A model generated the notes under the pieces. That model was given only the letters and a program-made list of their open reading frames with translations. It had not been told where the DNA came from and made no database searches. The translations under genes were made by a program, and so were the position numbers. From NCBI GenBank assembly GCA_020630795.1, contig JAHDIK010000005.1:190795-254794 (forward strand): a DNA stretch of 64,000 nucleotides. The letters are read 5' to 3'. The stretch's first letter is position 1. Every line of letters begins with the position of its first letter. This stretch comes from Colwellia sp. GTDB taxonomy: Bacteria; Pseudomonadota; Gammaproteobacteria; Enterobacterales; Alteromonadaceae. Below, in pieces: positions 9,059-18,398 of this stretch.

Positions 9059-9631
9059 CTACTCGTAATCAGAAAAGTCGTTGTTGTCTAACTTATTCCA
9101 TAAGTCATCTTCAGAATCATTGTTTGTTGATTCTTCTGTCTCGTCTTCTTCATCCCAACCCAGTTGCTCGCGCAATTGTTGATGACGTTCCATTTTTTCA
9201 TTGAAGTAGTCAACTTGCTCTTCTGTTAATGCGGCATCGTTTTCTTGTAGAGCTAAAATCGTTTGTAATTGAGCATCTTCTTCAATAGCAAAAAGTTCTT
9301 GTTCTAAAACGCTTTGTTCGGTTTGGACAGGCTCGATTACTTTAATCGCAGCAATAGGGGTTTGCGTGTCTTTTTTAGGTTTAACCACTTTTTGCACTGA
9401 ACTAGGTGCTAAGTCTATTGGTGTTTTACTGCCAATACGTGGGTCTTTAGGTGCAGACTTACCTTGATGCTGTTTTTTTTGTGCAAAAGCTTCTTGCTGG
9501 CGATTACCTGCTTTTTTTCCTGATTTTTTCTTTGGCTTTCTTGGTGCTGGCGTAGCAACTTTTTTAGACGTTTCTTTAATAACTTCTCTTTTGCCTACAC
9601 CTGGCTTTCTTGATTTTTTAATACGTGACAT
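9059..9631 (-). CDS. yihI: Der GTPase-activating protein YihI
   Basis: This 190-residue soluble protein stimulates the GTPase Der, which acts in 50S ribosome assembly. The N-terminal half is very basic and Lys/Pro-rich (MSRIKKSRKPGVGKREV start, then KKSGKKAGNRQQ). Next comes the conserved DPRIGSKTPIDL motif near residue 62, and the C-terminal half is strongly acidic with the LEQELFAIEEDAQL and QQLREQLGWDEEDE regions. This charge layout is characteristic of YihI. The start ATG is well placed, and the DUF2489 gene follows in the same operon. Confidence 0.93.
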   Translation of the reverse strand: MSRIKKSRKPGVGKREVIKETSKKVATPAPRKPKKKSGKKAGNRQQEAFAQKKQHQGKSAPKDPRIGSKTPIDLAPSSVQKVVKPKKDTQTPIAAIKVIEPVQTEQSVLEQELFAIEEDAQLQTILALQENDAALTEEQVDYFNEKMERHQQLREQLGWDEEDETEESTNNDSEDDLWNKLDNNDFSDYE

Positions 9632-9802
9632 TGAAATATTGTATCTAATAATGCGAATAACACTATTTTACTTGATTAAGGCGTAAACCGCGACTTAAAC
9701 GCGAGGATAGTTGAAAATTGATACGATATAAGCTGTTGGGATTGAAGCGTATAGGCAGGCTAATATATACAAGCACTGCCTAGGTATTTGTTTTTATATA
9801 GA

Positions 9803-10336
9803 TTAGTCGTTATTTTGATGTAACCAAGCGGCGTGAGTAGGCGCAACTTTAGTTTTAGACCATTCTTCAACCATGTCTGAAGCAACACTTTTAAGTTCTT
9901 TAAACTGTTCAGGTGTACCTGTATTTGCAGCTAGCTCTAAACGGTGCCCATTAGGATCAAAAAAGTAGATTGATTTAAATACACCATGATTAACAGGTCC
10001 GAGTACATCAACGCCTTTTTGTTGTAAGGCTTCTTTTGCTGATACTAAAGCGTTTTCATTTTCTACTTCTAACGCAATATGTTGTACCCATTGTGGAGTA
10101 TTTTCGTCTCGACCCATTTCAGGTGAATTGGGTATTTCAAAAAATGCGAGTACGTTACCCATGCCAGCATCTAAAAAAATATGCATGTATGGATCAGGCG
10201 CTTTGGTTGATGGCACTTCGTTTTCAGCGATGGCAACGGTAAGTTCCATATTTAAATGGTTTTGATACCAGTCAACCGTTTCTTTTGCGTCTTTACAGCG
10301 ATAGGCAACGTGGTGAAAGCGTTTTATGTTGATCAT
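9803..10336 (-). CDS. VOC (glyoxalase/dioxygenase fold) protein
   Basis: This metalloprotein of about 177 residues belongs to the vicinal oxygen chelate superfamily. Candidate metal ligands are the His pair in the first strand (RFHHVAY), a second His in WVQHIALEVE, and the Glu in HRLEL. It consists of two beta-alpha-beta-beta-beta modules plus a helical C-terminal extension. Possible activities include ring-cleavage dioxygenase or lactoylglutathione lyase-like chemistry; none can be assigned. I start it at the ATG giving MINIKRFHHVAY, since the longer reading begins with a GTG and adds a basic, non-conserved 15-residue stretch. No operon partner is seen. Confidence 0.8.
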   Translation of the reverse strand: MINIKRFHHVAYRCKDAKETVDWYQNHLNMELTVAIAENEVPSTKAPDPYMHIFLDAGMGNVLAFFEIPNSPEMGRDENTPQWVQHIALEVENENALVSAKEALQQKGVDVLGPVNHGVFKSIYFFDPNGHRLELAANTGTPEQFKELKSVASDMVEEWSKTKVAPTHAAWLHQNND

Positions 10337-10488
10337 AGGTTTACCGATTTTTAGGTTGTTTGCTTTCTTAAATTTAAACACAAATAGAATTACGGCAACT
10401 AATTTTGCCGTAATTTATTCTAAACCGTTTTGTTCGTAAACATTTACACTGTAGTTAGGTTTTAGTTACACCTGTTGTACATGTTGGT

Positions 10489-12264
10489 TTATTTAATGGT
10501 AGTCCATAAAGGGCTTAACGACTTGTCAAACTCAGTAATGTTAATTGCAGTTGTAGGAGAGTCAATAAAACTTAGCTCGCTTTCAATCAGTTTATCGTCT
10601 CTAAAAAAGTGGCATTTAACCGGTGTATTTTTAGGTAAATGATTGGCAAGCTTTTGTAATGAATCTTCCGTTGTATGTAAATTATTTACAGCGATGAGCA
10701 CATCGTTTACGGCTATGCCAGCTTTGGCAGCGGGACTATTTTCAATAACCTGAGATATTTTTAAACCGCCTGACTGAGCTTTGTATTGAGCGCCAATGTA
10801 GGGGATGTATTGTGTTGACGTAGTGGTTTCAACGCCATTTAATTTGCTAAATTTACATGGTGAAAATTTAACACCTACTCGTTCAAGCAAGGGGGCTAGT
10901 TCTACGCGTTGTGCTTCATGTAATAGTTGTGTGAACTCTTCGGTGATATCTTGATTACAAAGTATGTTTACAATATTGATAAAGTCGTGTTCTGAAGTAC
11001 CTATGTTGGTGCGACCAAAATGAATCCATAGCTCTTTCATTAAATTGTCTAAACTATATTGCCCCGCAGACTTTTCACGAATAGTTAAATCTAGCCATAG
11101 GGCGATAAGCGACCCTTTTGTGTAATAGCTCACAATATTATTTACGGCATCTGCACCTTGTTGATAAAACTTAGTCCACGCGTAGTAGCTTGATTCGCTA
11201 ACACTTTGCTTTAATTCTCCTTCACCTCTAAACACTCGTGTTGCTGTTTTAGAAAGCATTTTTAGGTAGTCGTCAAACGACACTAATCCCGTGCGGAATA
11301 GCGAGAAGTCGTCATAGTATGAAGTAATACCTTCATATGCCCATAACTGTGTTGTGTATGTTTCGTGTTGTAAGTTATATGGGACAAATGCTTTAGGTTT
11401 AATGCGACATACGTTCCATGCGTGGAAGTATTCATGAGAACATAAACTTAAAAATGTTTTATAGTTTTCGGTTTGTTCATCAGGCTTATTAGGGTTAGGT
11501 AAATCAAATCGACTGGCTTGAAGAATGGTTGAGTTTTTGTGTTCTAATCCGCCAAATCCATTGGCAAGCAGGTGTGTAATAAACCAATATTCTTTAAAGG
11601 GTACTTCACCAAATAAGTTGATATGGTGCTGACAAAGCTTACTTAAGTCGTTTGTTAAACGGGGGAGGTCTCCATAATGTTCGCTGGTAAATACCACGTG
11701 GTGAACAACACCTTCAACCGTAAACTCGGCACAACTTAATTCCCCAATGGCCACAGGCCCGTCAATAAGTTCTTGATAGTTTTCGGCAGTATAGTGTCCA
11801 AACTGGTATTTATTTGTATTACTTGCACGTGTTAGGCCTGTCGCAACTTGCCAATGTTTTGTGTTTTCACATGGTGTTATATGCAGTGTACATTTAGCAT
11901 TTTCAAATTCAGACACTTCTAAAAAAACAGAGCTGCCATTGAAAAATCCACGTTCACTATCTAAATAAGCTGTACGTACTGATAGATCAAATGCAAATAC
12001 AGTGTAGCTAACGGTAATTTTGTTAGTGGATGATGTTACAGCCCATGTTTGTTTGTCTTTTTTAGTGAGCTCTATGGTGTTGTTATTGGCATCGGTCGCT
12101 GAAATTTCTACGATGTTTTTCGCGAAATCTCTAATCATATAGCTACCAGGTAACCAACTTGGCAGTGATAACGTATATTCGTGATTAGGTGTCGCCTGAA
12201 AATCTAAAGAAACGGAAAAAAGGTGACTATTAATATTGAGCGGAGAAATTGAATAATTAACCAT
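10489..12264 (-). CDS. M61 family metallopeptidase with PDZ domain
   Basis: The 591-residue protein resembles M61 glycyl aminopeptidases. An N-terminal beta-sandwich domain precedes the catalytic domain with the zinc motif H277-EYF-H281 and the likely third ligand E311 in LWAYEGITSYYDD. A C-terminal PDZ domain follows at about residues 490-570 (PAAKAGIAVNDVLIAVNN). No signal peptide is visible, so it should act in the cytoplasm or be exported by another route. The length is typical. It is monocistronic, between the VOC gene and purU. Substrate specificity (N-terminal Gly or Ala) is known for the family, not shown here. Confidence 0.93.
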   Translation of the reverse strand: MVNYSISPLNINSHLFSVSLDFQATPNHEYTLSLPSWLPGSYMIRDFAKNIVEISATDANNNTIELTKKDKQTWAVTSSTNKITVSYTVFAFDLSVRTAYLDSERGFFNGSSVFLEVSEFENAKCTLHITPCENTKHWQVATGLTRASNTNKYQFGHYTAENYQELIDGPVAIGELSCAEFTVEGVVHHVVFTSEHYGDLPRLTNDLSKLCQHHINLFGEVPFKEYWFITHLLANGFGGLEHKNSTILQASRFDLPNPNKPDEQTENYKTFLSLCSHEYFHAWNVCRIKPKAFVPYNLQHETYTTQLWAYEGITSYYDDFSLFRTGLVSFDDYLKMLSKTATRVFRGEGELKQSVSESSYYAWTKFYQQGADAVNNIVSYYTKGSLIALWLDLTIREKSAGQYSLDNLMKELWIHFGRTNIGTSEHDFINIVNILCNQDITEEFTQLLHEAQRVELAPLLERVGVKFSPCKFSKLNGVETTTSTQYIPYIGAQYKAQSGGLKISQVIENSPAAKAGIAVNDVLIAVNNLHTTEDSLQKLANHLPKNTPVKCHFFRDDKLIESELSFIDSPTTAINITEFDKSLSPLWTTIK

Positions 12265-12357
12265 GAAAGTATTCGCTACATTGAAGAAAGTAAAAGATGC
12301 TTCAATGTAGCAAAAAAATGGTTATTTCACATTATGATTGTGGAGTGGCTGTTGTGT

Positions 12358-13218
12358 TTACGCCAAAATTACGGTTTTATCGCCGTTTAAACATACTCTA
12401 CGTTCAGCATGTACTTTTACTGCGTGGCAAACGGCTGTAGCTTCAAGATCATGACCTAAGTGCACCATTTGGTCTATGGTAAAAGTATGGTTAATAGGTT
12501 TAACTTCTTGAACAATAATAGGCCCTTCATCTAAATCAGCAGTAACATAGTGAGCGGTTGCCCCTATGACTTTTACGCCACGAGCATGTGCTTGATGATA
12601 TGGTTTTGCACCTTTAAAACTTGGTAGAAATGAGTGGTGAATATTAATGGCTGTACCGCGAAGTTTTTCACACATGTCATCTGATAGTATTTGCATGTAT
12701 CTAGCAAGTATTAGAAGTTCAGCTTCAGTATCGCTGATAATGTCTAAAATTTGTTTTTCTTGTTCAGCTTTAGTGTCTTTGGTTACCGGTAAATAGTGAT
12801 AGGGAATACCGTGCCACTCAACAAGCGACTGACAATCAAGGTGGTTAGAAACAACCGCTACGATATCAATCGGTAATACACCGGCTTTACTTTTGGTGAG
12901 CAACGACACTAAACAGTGATCGTACTGTGAAACCGCAATAACAACCTTAGGGAAACAATCTCTGTCTTTTAACGTGTAAGTCATATTGAGAGGTTTCGCT
13001 AATTCATCGATCCCTAAAACAAACTCATCAATGGGCACGGTGAGATTTCGGTCATCAAATGCAATGCGTGAAAAAAAAGTGTTTGAGTAAGGGTCACTGT
13101 ACTGTGATGTTTCAGTAATAAACGCGCCATGCTCAAAGAGGTTTTGAGATACTTTGGCTAATACACCTGACGTATCAGGACATTGCCACGTTAAAATGTA
13201 GTGATTGGTTTGTGTCAT
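12358..13218 (-). CDS. purU: Formyltetrahydrofolate deformylase PurU
   Basis: This 286-residue enzyme hydrolyses 10-formyltetrahydrofolate to formate and tetrahydrofolate, balancing one-carbon pools and supplying formate to PurT. The N-terminal ACT domain (TWQCPDTSGVLAKVSQNL, about residues 9-90) is the usual methionine/glycine-sensing part. A formyltransferase-like domain follows with the NIHHSFLPSFKGAKPYHQA catalytic segment near residue 192 and the conserved Asp in HYVTADLDEGPII. Length and domain order match the family fully. It is monocistronic. Confidence 0.96.
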   Translation of the reverse strand: MTQTNHYILTWQCPDTSGVLAKVSQNLFEHGAFITETSQYSDPYSNTFFSRIAFDDRNLTVPIDEFVLGIDELAKPLNMTYTLKDRDCFPKVVIAVSQYDHCLVSLLTKSKAGVLPIDIVAVVSNHLDCQSLVEWHGIPYHYLPVTKDTKAEQEKQILDIISDTEAELLILARYMQILSDDMCEKLRGTAINIHHSFLPSFKGAKPYHQAHARGVKVIGATAHYVTADLDEGPIIVQEVKPINHTFTIDQMVHLGHDLEATAVCHAVKVHAERRVCLNGDKTVILA

Positions 13219-13342
13219 AGCGTGTTCTTTAAAAGTTGATTAATTGGTCATATTTTTACATGTTTGCTTTGAAAGCAATAGTATTTAACGGTATATGCTA
13301 TATAAATTTTTTTACGAACAAATGAATGCAGTTAATCGCCAA

Positions 13343-13570
13343 TTATTTAGGGAATTTGTTAAGGTTTTTAATGTAAAACTGTTCGACTTTTTCTCTAGCC
13401 CAAGGTGTTTTTCTCAGAAATTTTAAGCTGGATTTAATGCTTGGGTCATTGGTAAAACAGTTGATATTTATATGTTGCCCTAAAGCTTCAAAGCCGTAGA
13501 AATCGACGAGAGTTTCTACGATAGTTTTTAACGTTATACCGTGTAATGGGTTATAAGGTTGGTTGTCCAA
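13343..13570 (-). CDS. VF530-like small DNA-binding protein (DUF2132)
   Basis: This is a 75-residue protein of the VF530/DUF2132 family, small helical proteins proposed to bind DNA from structural similarity. Typical motifs are [20 protein letters not shown] near the start, [20 protein letters not shown] in the middle, and ARVEQFY-like wording at the end (here [12 protein letters not shown]). The length is normal and the gene is complete with its own start. It stands alone between purU and a lipoprotein gene. Physiological role unknown. Confidence 0.9.
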   Translation of the reverse strand: MDNQPYNPLHGITLKTIVETLVDFYGFEALGQHININCFTNDPSIKSSLKFLRKTPWAREKVEQFYIKNLNKFPK

Positions 13571-13635
13571 TGTTATATCTCTACCAATAATTTTTTGTAT
13601 TTTAACACATTTTATTTGTTGGGCTGATAAGTTAA

Positions 13636-13675
13636 AACGCTATGCATTGTGGTAAATATAATAATGCATAGCGTT
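13636..13675 (-). terminator. Long hairpin after the lipoprotein gene
   Basis: A perfect 12-bp stem AACGCTATGCAT / ATGCATAGCGTT flanks a 16-nt loop. On the minus strand it follows the stop of the 13707-14312 gene and is trailed by TTTT, so it probably ends that transcript. The T run is short. Confidence 0.55.
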
Positions 13676-13706
13676 AATGTTTATTGCACTATATAAATAG
13701 CGAGTA

Positions 13707-14312
13707 CTATCTTTCGCCTGCTTTTCTTTGATTAATCACTTTTTGACGTTGAATACGTGATTTATTCGTTCGTTTACTGGCTTTTTTATAACAATGTTCG
13801 TGTCTTTCATCACTTATTTTTTCTAATTCAGCGTCGCTTTTCTTTTCATCAATGATTAACTTGCTGGATTTTTTTACGTCTTCTACGCTGAATAAATTAC
13901 GTTTTGTAAGATTGGGCTTGGTGTTAATTAAGGTGACGGTTAATTTGGTTGTAGGACCTCCCGTTACGTCAACTACATTTAACGTTTTCATTTGTTTTAA
14001 ACTTTGACACCATGACGGAGAAAGTTTTTGATTCACGAAAAAAGAATTAACATTGTGCTCTTCAGCTAATATTGCAGCATGATATAAAGCCATATGATAC
14101 GACCTTTTTACGGTGCCAACTTCGTTTAGTTTTGCTGTAATTCTATATTTATTTTTATCAAGCTTTTCTTGCGTTATTCCCAGAGGAAAATTTATTGGTG
14201 GAAGGGTTGATGGACCATCAACAATTTTACTTACCTTATACGGAACTGGAGTTGTATTACAGGCTGCTAAAAAAGAAAATAAAAATAAATAGGGTGTTAG
14301 ATGGCGTTTCAT
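13707..14312 (-). CDS. Putative lipoprotein, function unknown
   Basis: The 201-residue product begins with a lipoprotein signal (MKRHLTPYLFLFSFLAAC, lipobox LAAC with Cys at residue 18). A mixed alpha/beta domain of about 120 residues follows, with a conserved-looking GTVKRSYHMALYHAAILAEE helix and a WCQSLK segment. The last 40 residues are highly charged and basic (KKASKRTNKSRIQRQK). I do not recognise a family. Anchoring to the inner face of the outer membrane is expected, and the basic tail could contact peptidoglycan or phosphate groups, but that is speculation. Confidence 0.7.
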   Translation of the reverse strand: MKRHLTPYLFLFSFLAACNTTPVPYKVSKIVDGPSTLPPINFPLGITQEKLDKNKYRITAKLNEVGTVKRSYHMALYHAAILAEEHNVNSFFVNQKLSPSWCQSLKQMKTLNVVDVTGGPTTKLTVTLINTKPNLTKRNLFSVEDVKKSSKLIIDEKKSDAELEKISDERHEHCYKKASKRTNKSRIQRQKVINQRKAGER

Positions 14313-14405
14313 TAAAAGCCTTTAATAAATTTTATAAGGACTAAAACAATAACAAGTTATTAAAAAAAAGGCTAAGGTAACATTAGTCGTACGCCTAAAT
14401 TAAAC

Positions 14406-14427
14406 AAGAGAGCTTTTACACTCTCTT
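14406..14427 (-). terminator. Possible terminator after the peroxiredoxin-glutaredoxin gene
   Basis: The 7-bp stem AAGAGAG / CTCTCTT with an 8-nt loop lies about 30 nt after the stop on the minus strand, and a moderately T-rich tail (TTGTTTAATTT) follows. Confidence 0.5.
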
Positions 14428-14453
14428 TGAATAAAGCTATAAACAGTGAGGTA

Positions 14454-15185
14454 CTACGCGTTAAAGTGAGACTCTAAATCATCGCTGCCACCAATTAACT
14501 CACCGTTAATGTACACTTGCGGAAAAGTATCGGCATTTGTAATGGCTTTCATTGTGGTTAAGGTTGTTTCTTTTCCTAATGTGAGCTCTTCATACTGTAA
14601 CCCTTTTGCCGTAAGTAATTCTTTTGCTTTTGTACAATATGGACAGCCAGGCTTTGTGAATATCGCCACAGTATCACTTGATAGCGCGTTCGGATTTATA
14701 TAATTAAGCATGGTATCGGCGTCAGATACTTCAAACGGGTCGCCCGGTAAGTTTGGCTCGATAAACATTTTTTCAATAACCCCGTTTTTTACCAACATTG
14801 CATATCTCCAGCTACGCTTGCCAAAGCCAATGTCTGATTTGTCTACAAGTAGGCCCATTGCCTCTGTAAACTCTCCGTTACCATCAGGTATAAAGCTGAT
14901 GTTTTGAGTATGTTGGTCAGCCGACCATGCGTTCATCACAAAAGTGTCATTCACTGACATACAAATTATTTCATCAACACCATTATCGAAAAACTTAGTT
15001 GCTAGTTCGTCGTAACGAGGTAAATGAGTAGAAGAACACGTAGGTGTAAACGCTCCAGGTAATGAAAATACAACAACAGTACGGTTTGTAAATATTTCAT
15101 CAGTTGAGCGCTGAGCCCACTCTTCGTTTTCACGTAAAGTAAAGGTAACGTTAGGTACTTTTTGATTTTCTTTATTGGTAAACAT
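14454..15185 (-). CDS. Hybrid peroxiredoxin-glutaredoxin
   Basis: This 243-residue fusion joins a Prx5-type peroxiredoxin (about residues 1-160, catalytic motif PGAFTPTCSSTHLPRY with the peroxidatic Cys) to a glutaredoxin domain (about 170-243, active site CPYC then TKAKELL). The fusion reduces H2O2 and alkyl hydroperoxides with glutathione through its own glutaredoxin. Such hybrids are known in Haemophilus, Vibrio and other marine bacteria, where OxyR often controls them; no OxyR site was identified here. I chose the ATG at 15185 because a GGAG lies 7 nt before it; the longer TTG start would bury this ribosome site inside the gene. Confidence 0.95.
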   Translation of the reverse strand: MFTNKENQKVPNVTFTLRENEEWAQRSTDEIFTNRTVVVFSLPGAFTPTCSSTHLPRYDELATKFFDNGVDEIICMSVNDTFVMNAWSADQHTQNISFIPDGNGEFTEAMGLLVDKSDIGFGKRSWRYAMLVKNGVIEKMFIEPNLPGDPFEVSDADTMLNYINPNALSSDTVAIFTKPGCPYCTKAKELLTAKGLQYEELTLGKETTLTTMKAITNADTFPQVYINGELIGGSDDLESHFNA

Positions 15186-15271
15186 GTGTAGCTCCGTAAT
15201 CAATGAATGTTTTAACTTGGAGTTATTATGGGCAAATAAATTTAATACTTAAAATGATTAAAATTGCTCAT

Positions 15272-15294
15272 CGTAATCGATAAAAGCGATTACG
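15272..15294 (-). terminator. Hairpin overlapping stop of the hybrid kinase gene
   Basis: The perfect 8-bp stem CGTAATCG / CGATTACG has a 7-nt loop and includes the TAA stop of the sensor kinase gene. On the minus strand a weak T tract (CAATTTTAATC) follows within 10 nt, so this is probably an intrinsic terminator. Confidence 0.5.
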
Positions 15295-18193
15295 ACTTTT
15301 GTAATTTAAGTAATTGACGATACGCATTGTTGAGTTTATTGGTGATAACTTCTTGAGGACAAGGTTTCGACATGTAGTCGTTAAATCCTGCATTCATACA
15401 GTTTTCTGCAGCGCCACTCAAAGCATCAGCAGTAATTGCAATTAACCAAATAGGTTTGTCGTGATGCTGTTTCGAAATAGTTGAAGCAAGCTCAAAGCCG
15501 TCAACTTTAGGCATATGACAATCAGATATAATAATGTCGTAACAATTGTCGGCATGAAGTGCGAGTGCTTGCTCACCATCTTCTGCAATGTCTGCAATAA
15601 TATTTAACCTCTCTAGCTGAGCCGTGAGAACTTTTAAGTTAACTAAGTTATCTTCCGCAACTAACACCTTTAAGTGTTTAAATCGGTCATCATTCGGTGG
15701 GTTTACAACACGTTTATTTTTACGTCGGTCTTCAGTGTCGCTTTCCACGCCAGATTGTTTTAACGCAAGTGTGAAATTAAAGTTACTACCCACGCCATCA
15801 GAAGATTCTAGCTGAATAGAGCTGTTCATTGCGGTGACTATTTCTTGGCAAATACTTAAACCTAATCCTGTACCGCCAAATTTTCGTGTGATTTGATCGT
15901 CTGCTTGTTTGAATGGAGTAAATAGAGAAGATTGATGTTCAATCGGAATACCGATTCCAGTGTCTTTTACGGAAATGTTTATTAGGTCTATAGGGCCATC
16001 TGCTTCGCTACCAGCTTCAACTATTTTGAAGGTAAGGGAAACTGAGCCGCTTTCAGTAAACTTGATTGCATTACTGAGTAAGTTGTTGAGCACCTGCATC
16101 AAGCGTGTAGGGTCGGTAAGGTAATTATGAGTAATGTTGTCGTCAACGTGTGATTCGACCGTTAATGTATTCGGTGTAACCGATTTAAAGCTATTGATAA
16201 CATTGCGTGTTAATTGGTGCAGGTTTACAGGAACGCTTTCTAAAGTAAGTTTACCAGCGTCCATTTTAGAAAAATCGAGTACATCGTTTAAAAGCGCCAT
16301 TAAATTTCCAGCAGAGCTTCTTAGTGTGCCTAAAAGCTCTTGTTGGTGTGCATTTAACTCGGTAAACGATAAGGCTTCTGCCATACCAAAAACGCCATTC
16401 ATTGGTGTCCGTATTTCGTGGCTCATGCGCGCTAAAAAAGTAATTTTTTCTTGGGCTGATTTTTCAGCAAGCTTTCGTGCTTTTTCAGCTTCAATGAGTT
16501 CATTCTCAATACGTTTTCTCGAAGCTTCACGTATTTGTATTTGTCGATAGTAAAGGGCGAAAACCAAAACGCCGAATAAGAAAATTACACCGAGAATATA
16601 ACTTGCTTGACGATAAACACTTTGAATTTCTTCCTCTACATTTTTGCCATGGAACGAGGTTTTACTCCATTTGGCGTAAATATTGTCGAATTGATCAGGG
16701 GTTATGCTGGCGAATGATCGATTGAGCAGTGTAGTTAGTGCTGTGTTTTGGTTAGACGTTGCAAATGAAAATTGAGATTTTTTACCAAAACTTATGAGTG
16801 GCTGGCTGCGTAAATTAGAGAGCTTATTTTGCTTGATAATATAGCCTGTTGTTAATGCATGCCCAATAAATGCATTAGCTTGTGTAGATGATACAGCGAA
16901 AATGGCATCTTCGGGTGAATTGAATTCTAAAATTTTAGCCTGTGGATATTTTTCTTTAATAAGCTGACTGGTGGTAGAGTTTCCAACAACCGCTATTGTT
17001 TCATTGAAAAGTTCTTCAAACTTGTTGCCTAATTCGTGCTGATTGCGATAAACAATGTCGTAATGCGAACTGATATAAGGGGTTGTGAAAGCTAAATCAG
17101 TTTGTTTGCTTGGCTTATATTCCATATGAACAAGAACATCAGCTTTTTTTGATAGTACATGTTCAATGGCTTGATTGTTGTTATTAACATATTCAGGAAC
17201 AAATATAGGGCCCATTTTTTCCTGTGCCGTTCTAAGTAAATCAATTGCTAAACCTCTTTCAGAAGTACTCGCGTTATTGTTGGTAATCACGTAGGGAGGG
17301 AGTCCCTTTTCTGTGACGGGATACTTGAGTTCAATGTTATCTATAATGAACTGTTTTTCTTCGTCTGATAGGTTTTCAATATATTGCCCTAAGGTAATTT
17401 CTAATAAATTGTCTTGCGATGGTGGGTATTTATTTTTCCATGTTTTTGCTTGTTCTTTATTAACGTGGCGAATGCCGTCATTAATAACATGCATTAATTT
17501 TAGTTTTGTTTTATGTGTTGCAAACCTAAGGTATACGGATGGAATTTCATTACTTGATACGTAATAGTCTTTAAGTAGGCCTTTTTCGATTAAGGTTTGG
17601 CTAAGTCGCTTAGGCTGGTGAGAATATAAAGCGTCATAATTTTTGTGATTAACAATAAGTTGGTCTAAATCACTAAAATATTCAGATTGAAAATGTGGAG
17701 GAATAAAATTTAAATCGTGAGAATGTAAATGGTGAATACCAAGCTTTAAAGGTGAGTGTTTACTTCCGCTTAACCTTCTGAAGATATACTGTTTGTATTG
17801 CGCATAAGGCAAGCTAAATAGAATGTTTTTTTGATGTGAATTATATAATGAAACGCTTGCCACATCAGCTCTACCATCACTTAACGCATCAATTAATTCT
17901 TCTGGCGGTAACTCTACAAATTTTACCGACAGGCGACTGTCAATGGCCCAAATTTGCCAATACTCTTTGAGAAAGCTGATCATTTGGTAAAACTGTATGT
18001 TGTTTTCTGAACCGTGAAATGGTTCAGTAGGTAACGCTACGGTGATAACGTGATGAGCATCTGGATTTTTTGTGTTAAAGCCCGTTTGTGATGGGGTCGC
18101 GTTCGCTGTTGTTATCGCGACAACTAAAAAAAAACATAGAAAAAAGAAGAAGTTTTTAGGTAACTCAACACGTCCTGTCCAATTGTTAACCAT
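15290..18193 (-). CDS. BvgS-like hybrid sensor histidine kinase
   Basis: The protein has 967 residues. After a signal-anchor (about residues 12-31) come two periplasmic solute-binding (SBP_bac_3, amino-acid type) domains at about 48-255 and 290-515, then a membrane helix at 531-549. A HisKA dimerisation domain carries H592 in MSHEIRTPMNG, an HATPase domain has the DTGIGI and GGTGLGLSI boxes, and a receiver domain at about 845-960 has its Asp in IIISDCHMPK. The last membrane-proximal Venus-flytrap domain should sense a small ligand, as in BvgS or EvgS. No cognate regulator sits nearby, so an unlinked HPt protein and regulator are expected. It is divergent from hutG, with about 200 nt of shared upstream DNA. 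Confidence 0.93.
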   Translation of the reverse strand: MVNNWTGRVELPKNFFFFLCFFLVVAITTANATPSQTGFNTKNPDAHHVITVALPTEPFHGSENNIQFYQMISFLKEYWQIWAIDSRLSVKFVELPPEELIDALSDGRADVASVSLYNSHQKNILFSLPYAQYKQYIFRRLSGSKHSPLKLGIHHLHSHDLNFIPPHFQSEYFSDLDQLIVNHKNYDALYSHQPKRLSQTLIEKGLLKDYYVSSNEIPSVYLRFATHKTKLKLMHVINDGIRHVNKEQAKTWKNKYPPSQDNLLEITLGQYIENLSDEEKQFIIDNIELKYPVTEKGLPPYVITNNNASTSERGLAIDLLRTAQEKMGPIFVPEYVNNNNQAIEHVLSKKADVLVHMEYKPSKQTDLAFTTPYISSHYDIVYRNQHELGNKFEELFNETIAVVGNSTTSQLIKEKYPQAKILEFNSPEDAIFAVSSTQANAFIGHALTTGYIIKQNKLSNLRSQPLISFGKKSQFSFATSNQNTALTTLLNRSFASITPDQFDNIYAKWSKTSFHGKNVEEEIQSVYRQASYILGVIFLFGVLVFALYYRQIQIREASRKRIENELIEAEKARKLAEKSAQEKITFLARMSHEIRTPMNGVFGMAEALSFTELNAHQQELLGTLRSSAGNLMALLNDVLDFSKMDAGKLTLESVPVNLHQLTRNVINSFKSVTPNTLTVESHVDDNITHNYLTDPTRLMQVLNNLLSNAIKFTESGSVSLTFKIVEAGSEADGPIDLINISVKDTGIGIPIEHQSSLFTPFKQADDQITRKFGGTGLGLSICQEIVTAMNSSIQLESSDGVGSNFNFTLALKQSGVESDTEDRRKNKRVVNPPNDDRFKHLKVLVAEDNLVNLKVLTAQLERLNIIADIAEDGEQALALHADNCYDIIISDCHMPKVDGFELASTISKQHHDKPIWLIAITADALSGAAENCMNAGFNDYMSKPCPQEVITNKLNNAYRQLLKLQKS

Positions 18194-18358
18194 GTTTAAA
18201 CATCTCGTAGCAAAATCTTTAATTTTTTGTGTGTAATGATATTACACCATCAATTTTGGATGTCTATGTAAACAAAGAGAAACATAAAAATTTCATTGAT
18301 TTTATTTGTTTGAACTAATGTATTGATTACATCGAAGCTAAAATGATAAATTATCAAC

Positions 18359-18370
18359 TTGTATATACAA
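18359..18370. promoter_or_regulatory. HutC-like operator
   Basis: TTGTATATACAA is a perfect 12-bp palindrome 28 nt upstream of hutG. It matches the GntR-family HutC site known from histidine-utilisation operons in Gammaproteobacteria. HutC is released by urocanate, so hutGF would be induced by histidine breakdown. The palindrome is seen; the regulator gene is not in the window. Confidence 0.75.
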
Positions 18371-18398
18371 TTTGATTCGGTAATTCCCGAGGTTTCAT

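Noticed and set aside
10337..10381. Longer start for the VOC protein
   Set aside because: It requires a GTG start and adds a basic stretch that does not look like the family's N-terminus.
15186..15203. TTG start giving six more residues to the peroxiredoxin-glutaredoxin
   Set aside because: The only good ribosome-binding site (GGAG) lies inside that extension and is placed correctly for the ATG at 15185.
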